64,000 nucleotides of DNA from Nemertoderma westbladi (Eukaryota; Xenacoelomorpha; Nemertodermatida; Nemertodermatidae), in contig JAUCBJ010007101.1 in NCBI GenBank assembly GCA_032718475.1, positions 1 through 64,000 on the forward strand. The letters run 5' to 3'. Positions 30,481 through 44,300 of the stretch are shown one piece after another. The position numbers and the translations under genes are program-made. How positions within the stretch are numbered: position 1 is the first letter of the stretch; each line of letters starts with the position of its first letter. The notes beneath the pieces were generated by a model, which did no database searches, was not told the DNA's origin, and saw nothing but the letters and a program-made list of their open reading frames with translations.

Positions 30481-33400
30481 CTGTATTTATTGTGCCGTCT
30501 GGGATCTAACTGTATTTATTGTGCCATCTGGGATCTAACTGTATATATTGTGCCGTCTGGGATCTAACTGTATTTATAGTGCCGTCTGGGATCTAACTGT
30601 ATTTATTGTGCCGTCTGGGATCTAACTGTATTTATTGTGCCGTCTGGGATCTAACTGTATTTATTGTGCCGTCTGGGATCTAACTGTATATATTGTGCCA
30701 TCTGTGATCTAACTGTATTTATAGTGCCGTCTGGGATCTAACTGTATTTATTGTGCCTGTCTGGGATCTTACTGTATATATTGTGCCGTCTGGGATCTAA
30801 TTGTATTTATAGTGCGGTCTGGGATCTAAGTGTATTTATTGTGCCGTCTGGGATCTAACTGTGTTTATTGTGCCGTCTGGGATCTAACTGTATATATGTG
30901 CCGTCTGGGATCTAACTGTATTTATTGAGCCGTCTGGTATCTAACTGTTTTTATTGTGCCGTCTGGGATCTAACTGTATTTATTGTGCCGTCTGGGATCT
31001 AACTGTGTTTATTGTGCCGCCTGGGATCTAACTGTGTTTATTGTGCCGTCTGGGATCTAACTGTATTTATTGTGCCATCTGGGATCTAACTGTATTTATT
31101 GTGCCGTCTGGGATCTAACTGTATTTATTGTGCCGTCTGGGATCTAACTGTATTTATTGTGCCGTCTGGGATCTAACTGTATTTATTGTGCCGTATGGGA
31201 TCTAACTGTATTTATTGTGCCGCATGGTATCTAACTGTATTTATTGTGCCATCTGGGATCTAACTGTATTTAGTGTGCTGTCTGGGATCTAGCTGTATTT
31301 ATTGTGCCGTCTGGGATCTAACTGTATTTATTGTGCCGTCTGGGATCTAACTGTATTTATTGTGCCGCATGGTATCTAACTGTATTTATTGTGCCGTCTG
31401 GGATCTAAATGTACATATTGTGCCGTCTGGGATCTAACTGTATTTATTGTGCCGTCTTGGTATCTAACTGTATTTAGTGTGTCGTCTGGGATCTAACTGT
31501 ATTTATTGTGCCGTCTGGGATCTAACTGTATATATTGTGCCATCTGTGATCTAACTGTATTTATAGTGCCGTCTGCGATCTAACTGTATTTATTGTGCCG
31601 TCTGGGATCTTACTGTATATATTGTGCCGTCTGGGATCTAATTGTATTTATAGTGCGGTCTGGGATCTAAGTGTATTTATTGTGCCGTCTGGGATCTAAC
31701 TGTGTTTATTGTGCCGTCTTGGATCTAACTGTATATATGTGCCGTCTGGGATCTAACTGTATTTATTGAGCCGTCTGGTATCTAACTATTTTTATTGTGC
31801 CGTCTGGGATCTAACTGTATTTATTGTGCCGTCTGGGATCTAACTGTGTTTATTGTGCCGCCTGGGATCTAACTGTGTTTATTGTGCCGTCTGGGATCTA
31901 ACTGTATTTATTGTGCCATCTGGGATCTAACTGTATTTATTGTGCCGTCTGGGATCTAACTGTATTTATTGTGCCGTCTGGGATCTAACTGTATTTATTG
32001 TGCCGTCTGGGATCTAACTGTATTTATTGTGCCGTATGGGATCTAACTGTATTTATTGTGCCGCATGGTATCTAACTGTATTTATTGTGCCATCTGGGAT
32101 CTAACTGTATTTAGTGTGCTGTCTGTGATCTAGCTGTATTTATTGTGCCGTCTGGGATCTAACTGTATTTATTGTGCCGTCTGGGATCTAACTGTATTTA
32201 TTGTGCCGCATGGTATCTAACTGTATTTATTGTGCCGTCTGGGATCTAAATGTACATATTGTGCCGTCTGGGATCTAACTGTATTTATTGTGCCGTCTTG
32301 GTATCTAACTGTATTTAGTGTGTCGTCTGGGATCTAACTGTATTTATTGTGCCGTCTGGGATCTAACTGTATTTATTGTGCCGTCTGGGATCTAACTGTA
32401 TTTATAGTGTCACATGGTATCTAACTGTATTTATTGTGCCGTCTTGGTATCTAACTGTATTTAGTGTGCCGTCTGGGATCTAACTGTATTTATTGTGCCG
32501 TCTGGGATCTAACTGTATTTATTGTGCCGCATGGCATCTAACTGTATTTATTGTGCCGTCTGGGATCTAATTGTATTTATTGTGTCGCATGGTATCTAAC
32601 TGTATTTATTGTGCCGCATGGTATCTAACTGTATTTATTGTGCCATCTGGGATCTAACTGTATTTATTGTGCCGTCTGGGATCTAACTGTATATATTGTG
32701 CCGTCTGGGTGATCTAACTGTATTTATTGTGCCGTCTTGGTATCTAACTGTATTTAGTGTGCCCTCTGGGATCTAACTGTATTTATTGTGCCGTCTGGGA
32801 TCTAACTGTATTTATTGTGCCGCCTGGGATCTAACTGTATTTAGTGTGCCGTCTGGGATCTAGCTGTATTTACTGTGCCGTCTGGGATTTAACTGTATTT
32901 ATTGTGCCGTCTGGGATCTAAATGTACATATTGTGCCGTCTGGATCTAACTGTATTTATTGTGTCGTCTGGTATCTAACTGTATTTATTGTGTCGCATGG
33001 TATCTAACTGTATTTATTGTGCCGCCTGGGATTTAACTGTATTTATTGTGCCGTCTGGTATCTAACTGTATTTATTGTGTTACATGGTATCTAACTGTAT
33101 TTATTGTGCCGTCTGGGATCTAAATGTACATATTGTGCCGTCTGGGATCTAACTGTATTTATTGTGCCGTCTTGGTATCTAACTGTATTTAGTGTGCCGT
33201 CTGGGATCTAACTGTATTTATTGTGCCGTCTGGGATCTAACTGTATTTATTGTGCCGTCTGGGATTTAACTGTATTTATTGTGCCGTCTGGTATCTAACT
33301 GTATTTGTTGTGTCGCATGGTATTTAACTGTATTTATTGTGACGTCTGGGATCTAAATGTACATATTGTGCCGTCTGGGTTCTAACTGTATTTATTGTGC

Positions 33401-33569
33401 CGTCTCGGATCTAACTGTATTTATTGTGCCGTCTGGGATTTAACTGTATTTGTTGTGTCGCATGGTATCTAACTGTATTTATTGTGCCGTCTGGGATCTA
33501 AATGTACATATTGTGCCGTCTGGGATCTAACTGTATTTATTGTGCCGTCTGGTTTCTGACTGTATTTAT
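30481..33569 (+). repeat. 29-bp minisatellite (about 106 units) with 841-bp higher-order duplication
   Basis: Unit: CTGTATTTATTGTGCCGTCT then GGGATCTAA. Variant units recur at an offset of 841-842 bp: CATCTGTGAT at 30,699 and 31,541; CGCATGGTAT at 31,221 and 32,062; AAATGTACAT at 31,407 and 32,248. The downstream third (after about 32.4 kb) is more variable. Confidence 0.97.
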
Positions 33570-33910
33570 TGTGTATTTATGTATTTATTGTAACCTGCGA
33601 AGTGTCCATCTCTTTAAACTCTTCCTATCCTAACACCAAGACCTCACTGTTTTCTGGGCCACACATTAGCCATCTGGAACCTTCTATTCATCAGTTTGTG
33701 ATAAAAGCGAATAATGTAAAACTTGTACTAACACATTCCCATTCACCGTTGCCATCATCACGAAACTTCGATCGTTCTAACGCCTGGATGAGGCGTGGAA
33801 AATTACACGGAAATTAATGCTTTCATAACATATAGAATTTCTGAAATTCAGAACGTTGGCATGGAATGTACTGCAAGACAATTATCAGTGAGGGACAAAG
33901 GTTTAGAATC

Positions 33911-34268
33911 CACTCCAATCACACTTAGCTTATGTTTAAGTTGCCCCACTCCAATCACTCTTAGCTTATGTTTAAGTTGCCCCACTCCAATCACACTTAG
34001 CTTATGTTTAAGTTGCCCCCCTCCAATCACTCTTAGCTTATGTTTAAGTTGCCCCACTCCAATCACACTTAGCTTATGTTTAAGTTGCCCCATTCCAATC
34101 ACTCTTAGCTTATGTTTAAGTTGCCCCACTCCAATCACACTTAGCTTATGTTTTAAGTTGCCCCACTCCAATCACACTTAGCTTTTGTTTAAGTTGCCCC
34201 ACTCCAATCACACTTAGCTTGTGTTTAAGTTGCCCCACTCCAATCACACTTAGCTTGTGTTTAAGTTG
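33911..34268 (+). repeat. 36-bp minisatellite (about 10 units)
   Basis: Units of CCACTCCAATCAC[AT]CTTAGC plus TTATGTTTAAGTTGCC, alternating between ACACTT and ACTCTT forms, which suggests a 72-bp dimer. A period of 36 (12 codons) yields repetitive open frames on both strands. Confidence 0.96.
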
Positions 34269-37094
34269 CCAATCAAAGATAGTTCGTTTTAACCATCTTT
34301 GTAGGTTTGGAAGGCGCGTCCATGCCTTGTCCTTGTCCAGGACAGCCTTCTGCCCAGAGTAAATTAATTGAGGACTGGGGTATACAGGCAGTCATCCATA
34401 TTTCTATTTGCTTCTATTAATATCTCGAATGCCCATGTTTGCTATTATAATGAGTTACAATACGTGTTATTACAAATTTGGTGGGAGAACACGTTAAAGG
34501 TATTTCGATGTGATCATTATCATCAATGGCAATAATGATAGTAGGCCCTATTAATAAGTAAAAAGAAATAAACAGCATGTTGGGTCAAAAAAGTTGACAG
34601 TTTATTGAAGTTTCTCTATTATATTAGGACGGTATGATGACGATTTCTGGGGTGATACTAAGTTGTGAATAGGTTGCTTCGAGGAATTAACGTACTACTA
34701 CAGTACTATCGGCATGCTGATTATATATATTACATAAATATTAAGATTGCTCTGTCGGCTTGTCGACAAATTTGCGCCAACACAACTCTCTATCAAATAA
34801 GACATTTGCAAGATCATCCGCATCTCCAAGGCTAGTGTCCTAGTCCTAGAGGCGTCTCAAGAAAGTCATGGGCTATCCATTATGCACACGGCGAAAGCAA
34901 TGTCCTGCAAAGCGGAAGCGTTAAAGTGGTAAGCTAGGGGGGGGGGGGTCTAATGAAACAACTACAATGTTGTATAGAGTCTGATTGGAAATTTTGGTCT
35001 TTCTTGGAGTTTACAAAAAGACCAACACTAGAAGCAACGTTGCTCCAATGAGCAAAAGGTGACTATTGGCTCCCTCTAGTGATTCTGACAGTGCAGTACC
35101 CCTAAGTTATCAGCAAATTCTACATCAGTAAGGTACTTTACGGGATTTCCTTTACTTATTGTGCCAGTAGGGGTGTTACCATCACCCCATCGTTATTAAG
35201 ATGGTCTAAGAGCTTGCGTAGAACCAGTTTCAGAGAATATTATATGCAGTTCGTGAAACGCCTGGCATCAAAACTGGCAGAGAAGCGGATGGTCTCCTAC
35301 TCCGAGTCGGTCTCCTGGGTGCGACGACGCGTCAACTTTTCATTGCTGAGATCGTCCCTGATGTTTCTCCGTGGGTTCCGGTCAGCTGACAGACGACCAA
35401 TGTGGGTGCCAGTTGCTGACGCATCTATCGTGTTGGCGAACGCGAACATGGATCCAGGACTGTTTGCGTGGGGGACTATTGCTGCTGTACTGTAGTTATA
35501 AACTATCACATGCACTGCAGTGTGGTAAATAGCCAGCAGGTTAGACATTTGTGTTTTATGATTGCTAGGTAAGAGGTTTTGTCAGCTGGTGGCGGGTTTT
35601 ATAATACATTTATTAATAAAATAAATGTGCCGGAAAGGTCAGTAAAAAAAAATATATATAGACTATTAATATATGAGGTATTACATGGTTGATCACCGAA
35701 TAAATACAATTTATTATTTAAGTCGGCTTGATATACGCAGTGAAATAAAGTAAACTGAATGATGGGTTATGCGGCGGTATATGTTGCGGTGTGAAATAAA
35801 GTACCCATATTTTACTTTCAGGCTCTCGTTTCATATTGCACTAATTCGCTTACACTCGTTGGTGGAAGTATTCCCACTCGAGTCGTAATTTAATACCGTG
35901 CTACTTTATTTAAACAGAAAAATTACATTACAAACACACCATTACTGGATACCACGCCATTGCTTGCCCACAGAGCACCCCTTTATCAACTCGAGCTACC
36001 TCATATATTATTTTACAAATTAAATATATTTTATAGTATTGCCGAATTACCCGGGGTTCATAGATTAATATATAAAAAATACTTATTATTCACTTACATT
36101 CTTAGATGCGTCAATCACAACGTACTGTACAGTCGGAAATTCGTGAAAGGTCACGCTTCTGAATGTTAATTTATGCTCTTAAATACTTGTCTGTTACTTA
36201 CGGCTGGTGACGGTACTCACATACCGCACCGCACGTCTCTCCTTAGCTGTGCCCCCCACCCGTTGATCCCATGGGGGGAGCAGGCGAGCAGCCATAGGAA
36301 CTGTCTAATAATTAATGCACTGCAGCGCTCATGTCAACTGGCTACTTATTCCAACTTCGGAAAAATGACAAGAAAACAAAATGCGTCGAAAAATAATCAG
36401 AGTAGCTGTGGTATAGTAATATGTAATAGGGTAGCCATAAAAAAAAATTAGAATAAACAGAAACTCATATTCTATTTCGACTGAATTATTACAGAAGAAC
36501 ATGATCGTAGTGGGGGCAGAGGGACCTACTGATGGTGGTACTTGTATCAAGTAAAGACAGTCGCCGTGAGTACTTCTGTAGTATAATTATTTATCAGTGT
36601 AAATAATTTCGCACAACCAAAAAGTCCTAAGGCGTCATATTTTCGAACTTTATAACGCAGTTTGTCATGTCTTCAAGTACGAGGTCCCTAACATAGGTCT
36701 ATAATGTCAGCTGTCCACTACTGTGTATTACCGGTGTACTGTCTGTTATCGCGTCCTCGTAAACATACTAAAAGTTACATGACCTTAAAAACAAATGAAT
36801 AAAATTAGATTCGCTTTTGTTTATGATTAGTGAGTTAATGGCGCAAAATGACCGCAAACTAAGTGTATAGAGGGTTTAAAAAATCTATCAAATTTAATTG
36901 AAAACCTTAAGGAAAAGGATCGGGTTAAGTGGATCTCGGTGACAGCTCGCTATCCATAGCTGACATTCCTATCTCTGTAATCCAAGCTCTCCACTCACAA
37001 TTTTATCACTTTCCCTTTGTGCCTCAATTTGATTAGGACCGGAGACCGGCCGCTAGCCATGCGTAAAATCTACTTAGGAATAAACTTTCTGATA
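34269..37094. other. Unique sequence left of element A
   Basis: No host gene recognised. It contains a poly-G run at about 34,937-34,947 and the transposon-like ORF scrap listed separately. A target copy of GATAC for element A lies at its right end (37,095-37,099). Confidence 0.5.
35205..35400 (+). pseudogene. Scrap of a transposable-element ORF C-terminus
   Basis: The plus-strand frame contains FVKRLASKLAEKRMVSYSES, then SWVRRRVNFSLLRSSLMFLR and GFRS. Tails of this kind (an aromatic-rich W[IVL]R...F.LLRS....RG.R pattern) end many transposable-element proteins in aquatic invertebrate genomes, from memory; I cannot name the family. No start, catalytic core or continuation is visible. Confidence 0.4.
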
Positions 37095-37099
37095 GATAC

Positions 37100-38326
37100 T
37101 GTTCGCGCTTTCAGACCTTTGGCAGTTTAACCCGCCAAATTATGATGTCTTCTAGATAATAAATCACCTTTAGTCTATGACAAGTATTTAATGCACTACA
37201 CTAGTCGAAACCAATCTGTGCGCGATCATTCACCCGCTGGATATACCCGGGAGATTGGGTTCGACGGCTTAATTTTATTGCTATGTAAGCCTAATGTATT
37301 ATTCGACTGACAGTATTATATAATCTCTGACAATATTATTCACCTTCGGGGAATATTAACAGTTCCTTTAGGACGTGGCGCTTTATCTATACAAACAGAG
37401 TTATGACTTAAACTACTCACAACGATATGGCTTAGTTATAATTCACATATATGGCGCATTCTTTAGGAAATGCTTCGTTATCAGTCTCATTCATACACAA
37501 TGCTGCACAATACTGCACACTGATCTGCCGATCTTCACTGATTTTAGTTATATATAAAAGGAACACGGACCGACTCATGTAGGGTCTATCAAATAACATT
37601 AGATTCACTTCAAACCACTTTAACATAAGTCACAATCGTTATATGTAACCTTTCTCTCTTACCTTCGGTATATCAAGAATATTGGGTTTCGGGGTTATTT
37701 ATCGTTATTCCAAATATAATAATTCATCAACCATATTATGAAGAACCGACAGTAAATAGCAGTATAACAATATAAAAGTATGCACAGGTTGTTTGATTAG
37801 GTATGGTGTGTTATGTTATGATAAATGCAGATAACGGATATATGTCTTTATAATTAAGCCTACTAGTGTAAGGCTAAAGCCGTTCTTCCTGGCTTAGAAT
37901 CACCAACAACACTAAAAACTGATAAGAATAACTATAAGAATACCAGCTACCCTTATTCTACAAAGATCTCACCCACCACAGAGAATGAGCATACAGATAG
38001 GAAATTCAGTTCAGTAGATTTGTGATAGGTCAAAATCAAAACCAACTCAAATCCTATTGGCAGATACAGAAGGCAGGGCTATGGGGCACCGTGGCAATAT
38101 CAGCCGTTAGCCGTCGTCATGGTAGCGACACTGTTTTCAAGAGTATCGAGCTTTTTACGTCACGAAATTACAGATTATGTCCTCTAAAGTACAAATACAG
38201 AAGAAATGGCTTTTATGTCCTCTAAAACACCAGTACAGCAAGGACACGGCCTTTTTATGCCTGGTAAACCAACCACAGAGTACTTTACGGGGATAATAAC
38301 CGGCTAATTACGCAAAAGCTTTTACA
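37100..38326 (-). repeat. Element A 3' LTR
   Basis: 1,227 bp, TG...CA bounded and nearly identical to 47,363-48,589. Differences seen include G/A in TTTATC[GA]TTATTCC, T/C in ATATGTC[TC]TTATAA, A/G in AAAATC[AG]AAACC and C/G in AGTACAG[CG]AAGG. Short open frames inside occur in both LTRs only because the LTRs are copies. Confidence 0.95.
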
Positions 38327-38334
38327 CCGCTCCC
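38327..38334 (-). promoter_or_regulatory. Polypurine-like tract before the 3' LTR of element A
   Basis: The minus strand reads GGGAGCGG immediately before the 3' LTR; the identical tract occupies the same place in element B (50,798-50,805). Position and composition fit a plus-strand primer, though it is short. Confidence 0.45.
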
Positions 38335-39732
38335 AGAAAATGGGATTTAAGTCTATAAAATATAACAAATCACAGTTTCTAAAATATAAAGATACTCTAA
38401 ACAGTTAGTCTTTCTTACGCAGACGGCGTTTACACAGTTTTTGAGGCTAGCAAGAGTCCTTTTCTCTTTGGGGCGAGCCACTTTACTAGGAGGGCTATAA
38501 ATCCTGGGTGAAGGGTGCAATATGATTGCATCAGAAGGTGTAGGATTATGGTCGGGGTATCCGCCGTTTCGATATGCTTCTCCTCGAGCTGATTTTCCTC
38601 CGCTCGTAGCTGGATACGTTCATCTAAAACTCTCGCAGAGAATAGGGTTTTCTAAGCTTGATATCTTCTTAGAGATTCGAGATTTCCCAATCGAACTGAG
38701 ATAAGGCCAATTCGTTTATCGATTGGACTTACTGTTATAACTTACGTTTATCTGAACAAACGCAGGTTTCTTTTTTGATCTTTATAGAATAGCGTTTAAC
38801 TCGTTTCGTACAACGCTCTCCTTCACCTTGATGAAGGGTTGTATCGCGTTAAACGGGAACGACCATACGGTTGGATAGTGATATTAGGTGTCCGCGTCAC
38901 AATCCGGCTATGTAAGATGGGCGGCTAGCTAGAAATCACTGTCGGAGTGTTACCGATTAATTGTTAGGGTAGCACTAGATCTTTGAACAGTGAATACAGT
39001 CCGCGAGGATCCGCGACACCACCAGGATCGCAGGTCTGAGGTCCAACTAATGAATGAGGAGGTTTGACCGAGTATTCCGGGACTCTGATCGTAGGTTTAC
39101 TCCAGGATCGTTCGAGCCGAGTGAGCATAGGTGATACGTCAAACAAGTTTCGCTCGAAACTCCAGTAAATATAACGAGCACAACTGTGTTTAACACAACG
39201 TTTCCGTGGATGTTTATGTCTTTCCGTTTATTAGTTGGGTCTAGGGCATTTATCGTAATAATACCAAAGACGCACGTCTGGTAGGGGAAACGCGGGTGAT
39301 TTATTTGTTGTTACAATGCTTCTATCAAGAATTCCAAATATACGTTGGAGTTACCGCGTTTATTTGTTTCTTTAGTGTCTTTTCTTTCGAGTCGATTTCG
39401 AATAGAATTTTCGCATTCGAATTTCAGTTTATGGTTCCGACTCCGCTGGGCAGGATATATAGTCGACATAGTCCGTATTATGTAAATCGATAGGATGACC
39501 AGTAGTTAAGAAGACCATATACGTACCATTACGCTGCGTATATCGAGCAGCGAATTTTCTATAGTCCAACTCGCGCGAGCTGCTCTTGGGACATTGGCGG
39601 TTCGATATAACGACCATCGTCCTCCGCAGCAGTTGGACTAACGTCGCCGCGTATTAAGCTATCAACAAACGCTTGTAAAAGTAGAGTATATCGCTCCCCG
39701 ATACTAAGACCATCTTCTATCAACTCCGTCAT
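38335..39732 (-). pseudogene. Element A: broken extra ORF (N-terminal part and last codons only)
   Basis: From 39,732 the minus strand encodes MTELIEDGLSIGERYTLLLQ, clearly the same protein start as in element B. It then changes frame near 39,570 and continues with LDYRKFAARYTQRNGTYMVF and HPIDLHN to about 39,430. The central zinc-knuckle part is missing: 38,570-39,290 is unrelated to element B. Homology resumes only for the last ~80 codons (38,381-38,560). So the extra protein cannot be made from element A, yet the element moved recently. Confidence 0.75.
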
Positions 39733-41386
39733 ATCTGCTATATATGAGTTTATCCATATTATAATGAGTTTATATTTAGGCGAGCGGGCGTCGCTGCCTA
39801 CCCCAATCAACCCCCGGACAGTACGAGATCCTCAGCGCCGATGTGTCGTCGCCGCTGTACTTTCGCCAACGACGTAGCCGCACAACGACAACGACAACCG
39901 GCACAAGTCACTCGACTGTCCGTCCCAAAGGCTTAGATACACCTCAGGTTCTTACTGGAGAGTTAGGGTTACTTTCACAATTGCGACTCGCTACTGTAAA
40001 CACACCTTAGTAGTAACATTCGCCTATAAACTCACAAATACCACACACACAACTTGTCATAAATTACACACATTCGGGCCATTTGTCCGTTAGTCAATGC
40101 CTTCCAGAATGTCACTGTATTATTATGTATCCTTGGATACTAGCAGTGCGCTATTTATTCCCTATGCTATTTAATGGGACAAGCTTTCTATTGTTCTTTT
40201 AACTCAATTCTAATTCTAGCGTGGTTGTTGCTATGGTGACATTATGCAAAGCTAGCGGTAGAATTAGAGTAATTCCAATGCATACAGATCTGGGATGTTA
40301 TTTAATAGTATTCTTTAATAGTCAATGTTCTGTTTTATACATGACTTTATGAATTTTATCGGCTATTGACTATGTTTGGGAGACTTTCGCACACTCATAT
40401 GCATAATAAGATAAATCTCCGCTCCCTTGATCTATTAATTAATGGAATTTTGGGAATGTTATAAATTGCGCAAAAATGGCAATTTATTAAATTCATTAAA
40501 AGGCATGAATTTAAATTATTCCCTGAAATTTTATTATTTGATAATTAAATGGACATATTTTGATTCTAGAACATGTCTGGGGACACAAGATCCTTAATTC
40601 TATGACAATTGTCTTTTTTAAGAATATCGGTAAATGCTACGATATCTTAATTGACTAGAATTGTTGAAGGATCTGAATTTTACAGATTTTGATTTATTAG
40701 ATTTGCAAATATTAAATAATTAATATTTGAGATGGGCACCGATTTATTCCAGAACTTGTCTGGGGACGTTAACCACTGATTCTAGAATTTGTCTTTCAAG
40801 TATATCGGTGGGTGCCGCGATATCTTAATCGACTAGAATTACAGATGGTCAAAGGGTTTAACAGATTTATTTTGCGTTATACGCTACTGTTAAAGGGACA
40901 TCACGCTACTATATGTATTATTTAATATACGGTATGAGAGCAATATCGCACGAAGCAATGTCAGTGTGAAGAGGCAAGTCGTTTCCAAGGTCTACCCAGA
41001 GCTTGGTTTAGCCGAGACACGAGGATCAGAACTTTGCATTCCTAATACTCTGCCTACCAATAATACTTGAATATAGTAGTGGCTTTATTGTACTTTAATA
41101 AGTACGGACATTTCATCTTACTGTAGTTACGTATTTGTAATGTAATACGGACAGTAAGGAAGAAGAAAAAGAATTATTTCTTGCCGTCGCACTAAATATA
41201 ATATATACGTAATTACGTACGCAATAAACACGAATATATTGCACTATTCTACTAAATAATCGCTAAATAAGATTCTACTAAATTAAATAAAACGATTATA
41301 ATAAAATTACGTAGTAATACATACATAAATATAAAAATAATAAAATAATATAAAATAATAGAGTCACACACCCACTCCATATGTTG
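39733..41386 (-). other. Element A noncoding region between Gag-protease and the extra ORF
   Basis: It corresponds to 52,291-53,917 in element B. It contains an imperfect duplication of about 140-190 bp (each copy with GGGCACCGATTT- or ATATTTTGATT-type start, TCTGGGGAC, and ATATCGGT...CGATATCTTAAT[TC]GACTAGAATT) at about 40,555-40,700 and 40,735-40,870. The stretch 40,720-41,070 is unusually well conserved against B. Confidence 0.6.
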
Positions 41387-44300
41387 TTACGTTATGGAGT
41401 CCCTAGATGTTTGAAGGATTAGGGAGGTGGTCGTGGGAAGAGAATCTTGCCTTCCACAGTTTCCGGAGAGTCCTCCATTCCCTTCCGGTAAACACAAACG
41501 ACCAGCTGGGCGATTGAGTCGCTGCATCCCGAATACAATTCCAGGTTTCCTCTTCGTCCTGGAATAGTGACGATAGAAACATCGCTCTAAGTACACGACG
41601 GCCTTACAAAGCCGATTCCAGGAGCTATAGTGGTCCGTCGCTCCCTGCAGGAGAGGTGAGAGTCCCTGCGAGACGTCTGATGTTCCAGAGCTCCAATCGC
41701 TCTCTCTGATCTTCATGAAGGATCCACTCGCGGTGGGGAGGTCCAGATCCACGGCGTCGTCCCTGGCAATATGTAATACCGACAGATCTATCCCGGGTTC
41801 AAATAACTCCGCTCCACCCGTCCGGGTTTTAGGTTTAACTTTCTCCGCTCCCTTGGCTGGTCTAATCTCAGTCGGAGTAAGATGGGGAGGCCATTCATCC
41901 TCCTTACTCAGGAAGTCGGGTTCACCTAACCGGTCTGTAGTATCTGTCAGTTCTTGAGGAGTTGCTCCTCTGGAAGCGATGTCAGTTGGATTAAACTTCT
42001 TGGGGCAATATCTCCATTGATCTACATTGGAGCTAATATCGTCATTATCTGAGGAGTATGGTGTTCCCTCAGTTGGGTCGTCTCCCTCACTAGTATCATC
42101 TTCCCATTCACTCACCTGGCAGACGCGATCTTGAAGCAGTCTTTCTCTGAGCGTTCTACGGGAAGGTCCAGTAAGGTACCAACCTACTCTAGTTCTTACC
42201 GCATAGGTCTGAAGTGGTTGCGGTTGAGTAGGTCGTTTCTCTAATGTCTCCAGCGCCTCATGCGCGTTTTGACCGATTAATATTTGTACTCCAGGATAAT
42301 CGGTGTCGAATCTAGGGATGTTAAGTTGTTGGGCATGATCTTCTTCGTCCCAATTATAAGGTTCCACTTGGGTGGTAGCGAAGTTCTTTATTGCCACCAT
42401 TTTTACTGACCTTATACTGTATTCTCCTAGTTTATCCTGTGGAGTGGACAACTCACCTATATAATAGTCGGCAGCTACAGTAGAATTCCAAACCTGCATG
42501 ATCCCTGACATGTTTAGCTTGGTTCGGAACTTGGGTTGTCCAGCAAAGATGACTTCGGCTAGTTCTTTATCGATGAATGTTCCTGTGCTACCGGAGTCCA
42601 GGAGGGCGTTCACTATATAGCTCTTCTGAGGTCCGTGGACCCGTAACTGGACTACAGGAAATTCTCGGATTCCTATATTGGAAGTTGGCGCTTTCCAAGA
42701 TGGTCGTTGATCTGAAGTAGTTAGGGTGAGGTCGCTGTCTGTGTCTTTCTCATACATGAGTGCTCGATACACTGCGGTGCTGTTTATTAAGTAACAGGAT
42801 TCGTTTTCGTCGGAGAACTCGTCCGTATAGAATCCTTCCATCTCAGATTGATCAGTGTCGTTCACATCACTGAATTGGACATGTAGTTCGGACTCACTTA
42901 CCTGACTCGGGCTGTTTCGTTCGAATTCCGTGTGCAACAAGATATGATGTTTTGCGCCGCACTTTGCACACCTTGCGTCGGAGTAACAGGTTCGCCGTTG
43001 GTGTCCTCGTCTGAGGCAATTATAACACAACCGCTTATCCCACATGACTTCACGTCTGTCCTTTAGTGATTTCCTCAGGAATTCATCACACGCATTTAAA
43101 CGGTGGGGCCCGTCACACAGCACACATTTCGGCTTGATGTTACTTACTTTAACCTGTGCTATGTGGTGCACACTTGTTCTTTCCTCGGGCTTTCTCACCT
43201 GAATTCTTTTAGGAGACGTAGGAAGGGTTTTTTGTACCGGTTCCCTTCTGTCATTGGGTCGAGACTCGGATTTACTTACCTGATCTTTAGGCATTTTATT
43301 GACATAATAAGATCTGTCAGTGTCTTTCCCGCTGTCCTCTCCTTGAGAAGTTTGGCTTTCACCGTCGTCGGTATAACATACTGGTGTTACTCTTCTCCTA
43401 GAAACGGGTTTCTCACTTACCTTGTTTTCCAATGTCTTCTCTCTGGACTGCCTTAGGAGCTGTAATTTCACTTCTCTATCTAAGAATGACATGAGATCAG
43501 TCATGGTAGGGTCTCGTCGTTGTTGTTCCATCATATATAACACCTTCTTGTCCCAGCGTGTACCTACTCCACCCTTGGGCAAAGTAGATGCTAAGGCTCC
43601 TACAACCATAGAATTCTGGTATTCATGAGACTTACCTAACCAATCTAGTTGTCTACAGATCTCCTGAATCTCATCGGAAAACTCTATAATCCCGCTGCTA
43701 AGAAACTTTCGGGGGGCCATTAATTTCACATATAAATACCTAGCTATGTTAGTCCTATTACCATACCTGATGTTTAGTGTATCCCAAACTTGTCTTAATC
43801 CGTCTGGATGTCCAATAAACCTTAACGCCATTAACTTGGGAGATCCTTCCAAGCACTCGATGAGGAATCTAAGTTTCTCTCCATTAGATAGTACAGAGTT
43901 CTGTATGTTATCTTTGTAATATTCATTAAAAGGTAACCATTTCATCTCATCTCCATTGAACTTGACGATCTCTCCAACCTTTACCGCTTGTCGGGCTTCG
44001 GTTCTAGCCATTTGGCGTGTAAAACCTTCTTGAGCCATCGCATTATTGAATAGAGAATTATCAGTATATAAGTTTCTCGGATTATTATCAAGTCTAGATG
44101 AGATATCATTATCAACAGGTTTATAATTACCCTTAATAGGGTTCACTATAGGAGTTTCTATTTCGCTAGCAGTATAGATGCGTGTAGGCTCCACACCTTG
44201 CGCATGGGATACTTCAGACCTAACGGGTTGACACATTGTTACAGGGGGTGGTGGTATACCCTTTTGTAAATTGACTAATTTATCGCGTTCTAGCGCGATA

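Noticed and set aside
33795-34181. Repetitive ORF in the 36-bp array
   Set aside because: Same artefact: 12-codon period, open on both strands.
37375-37626. Small ORFs present identically at two places (37,375/47,638 and 50,039/60,673)
   Set aside because: They are duplicated because they lie inside LTR pairs; the A and B LTRs do not share these frames.
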